This document shows positions 27,243-27,742 of a DNA stretch of 27,742 nucleotides, in pieces. Every line of letters begins with the position of its first letter. The first letter of the stretch is position 1. A program made the position numbers and the translations under genes. The notes under the pieces were generated by a model. That model was given only the letters and a program-made list of their open reading frames with translations, was not told the origin of the DNA and did no database searches. Source of the stretch: CAYGZT01 sp964354445 (GTDB lineage Bacteria; Patescibacteriota; Minisyncoccia; UBA6257; JAGOQP01); contig CAYGZT010000006.1 of NCBI GenBank assembly GCA_964354445.1, forward strand, positions 1 through 27,742, in the 5' to 3' direction.

Positions 27243-27742
27243 TTATCGCGTCCTGCTTAAAATGGTACGAACTTCTTTTTTATACGCTTCAACCGCAGGC
27301 TGAGTAAACGGATCAACGCCGATCAGACGAGCTGTAAAAACCGTCTCAATCATCACCCGCTGCATAAGATACCCCAGTTCATACTCGCTTATGTGCGTCA
27401 GCTCATACTCGACAAACGGACGCATGCGCTTCAGATATGCCCGCTTGATTCCTTCGTACAGTGCTTTTGCAATGTCGCCGGCCGTTTTCCCCGCCGCGCC
27501 GGGTGCCAGCGACGACCATGCACTCCTGGTCACCTTCCACGGTCGCATCGGGCCGGGCCATACGAAGAACGTAACCTTGTCATCCGGCCCGTCCAGCACA
27601 AGAGGTGTGAGTGTGTGAAGATCTTCGGACCCAGTCGCAACCAGCGGTGTGATGCCATCATGCACCTTTTTCCCTTTGATGTTTCGGCTCTTGCCGACGC
27701 TTTCGGCAATCACCTGCCGCCACCATTCGGCAACTCCCTTCA
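27243..27742 (-). CDS. pgi: Glucose-6-phosphate isomerase, C-terminal part (cut by the window edge)
   Basis: The frame is open from the window edge and gives the last about 165 residues of the enzyme that interconverts glucose-6-phosphate and fructose-6-phosphate. Recognisable parts are AEWWRQVIAESVGKS, KVHDGITPLVATGSEDLHTL (the conserved DxH block), and near the end IGVDPFTQPAVEAYK with the catalytic Lys. The 5' half lies outside, so the first catalytic residues cannot be judged. It is directly upstream of the antiporter gene. The family is PGI proper rather than the bifunctional PGI/PMI type, as far as this part shows. Confidence 0.92.
   Translation of the reverse strand, partial: KGVAEWWRQVIAESVGKSRNIKGKKVHDGITPLVATGSEDLHTLTPLVLDGPDDKVTFFVWPGPMRPWKVTRSAWSSLAPGAAGKTAGDIAKALYEGIKRAYLKRMRPFVEYELTHISEYELGYLMQRVMIETVFTARLIGVDPFTQPAVEAYKKEVRTILSRTR

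Overview
The window reads as a chromosomal segment of a Patescibacteria/CPR bacterium, most likely of Parcubacteria type. The support is indirect but consistent. Genes are densely packed in short operons. Small family proteins typical of CPR genomes are present: a DUF5652-like protein, an S23/IVP four-helix-bundle protein, a membrane-anchored cohesin-like surface protein and a single-pass FKBP. Several proteins are shortened, including UvrC and RsmI. Short palindromic elements sit in frame inside conserved genes. Many genes have a -10 box only 6-9 bases before the start codon, so their mRNAs look leaderless. UGA is used as an ordinary stop, which argues against the recoded Gracilibacteria and Absconditabacteria. 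No rRNA, tRNA, CRISPR array, integrase or transposase was found.

Layout. 1-4604 (minus strand): envelope protein quality control (lemA, DUF5652, htpX) follows groES-groEL, with rmuC upstream. The groES upstream region has a promoter, a terminator and a second promoter pair in about 130 bp. 4679-5380 is an SDR dehydrogenase. 5381-13436 holds all three nucleotide-excision-repair genes: uvrA on minus, then a compact uvrC and uvrB on plus, separated by a secreted Thr-Pro-rich protein with its own consensus promoter, strong ribosome site and terminator. 13488-14312 is an AT-rich DUF3800 gene, probably acquired. 14403-18263 carries an HD hydrolase, tgt, rsmI, a 25-residue basic mini-ORF, nfo (endonuclease IV) and a membrane FKBP. 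18446-21866 carries a DUF192 protein, a HAD phosphatase, a Cas4-like PD-(D/E)XK nuclease, two small membrane proteins and a family-4-like uracil-DNA glycosylase without its iron-sulfur cysteines. 21869-27742 (minus strand) holds, in transcription order, pgi (partial), a KefB-type antiporter, the S23/IVP gene inside an inverted repeat, pyruvoyl arginine decarboxylase, sua5 and the cohesin-like surface protein.

The strongest theme is DNA repair: UvrA, UvrB, UvrC, endonuclease IV, uracil-DNA glycosylase, RmuC and a RecB/Cas4-like nuclease lie within about 20 kb, several in unusual forms. A second theme is translation: tgt, rsmI and sua5 modify tRNA or rRNA. A third is proteostasis: GroESL, LemA-HtpX and FKBP.

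The observations most worth following are the minimal UvrC without a UVR motif beside a UvrB that keeps one; palindromic in-frame inserts in both of those genes; the S23/IVP gene whose two ends lie in an inverted repeat; the cysteine-poor UDG; the promoter-terminator leader elements; and the recurring fixed -10 to ATG spacing.
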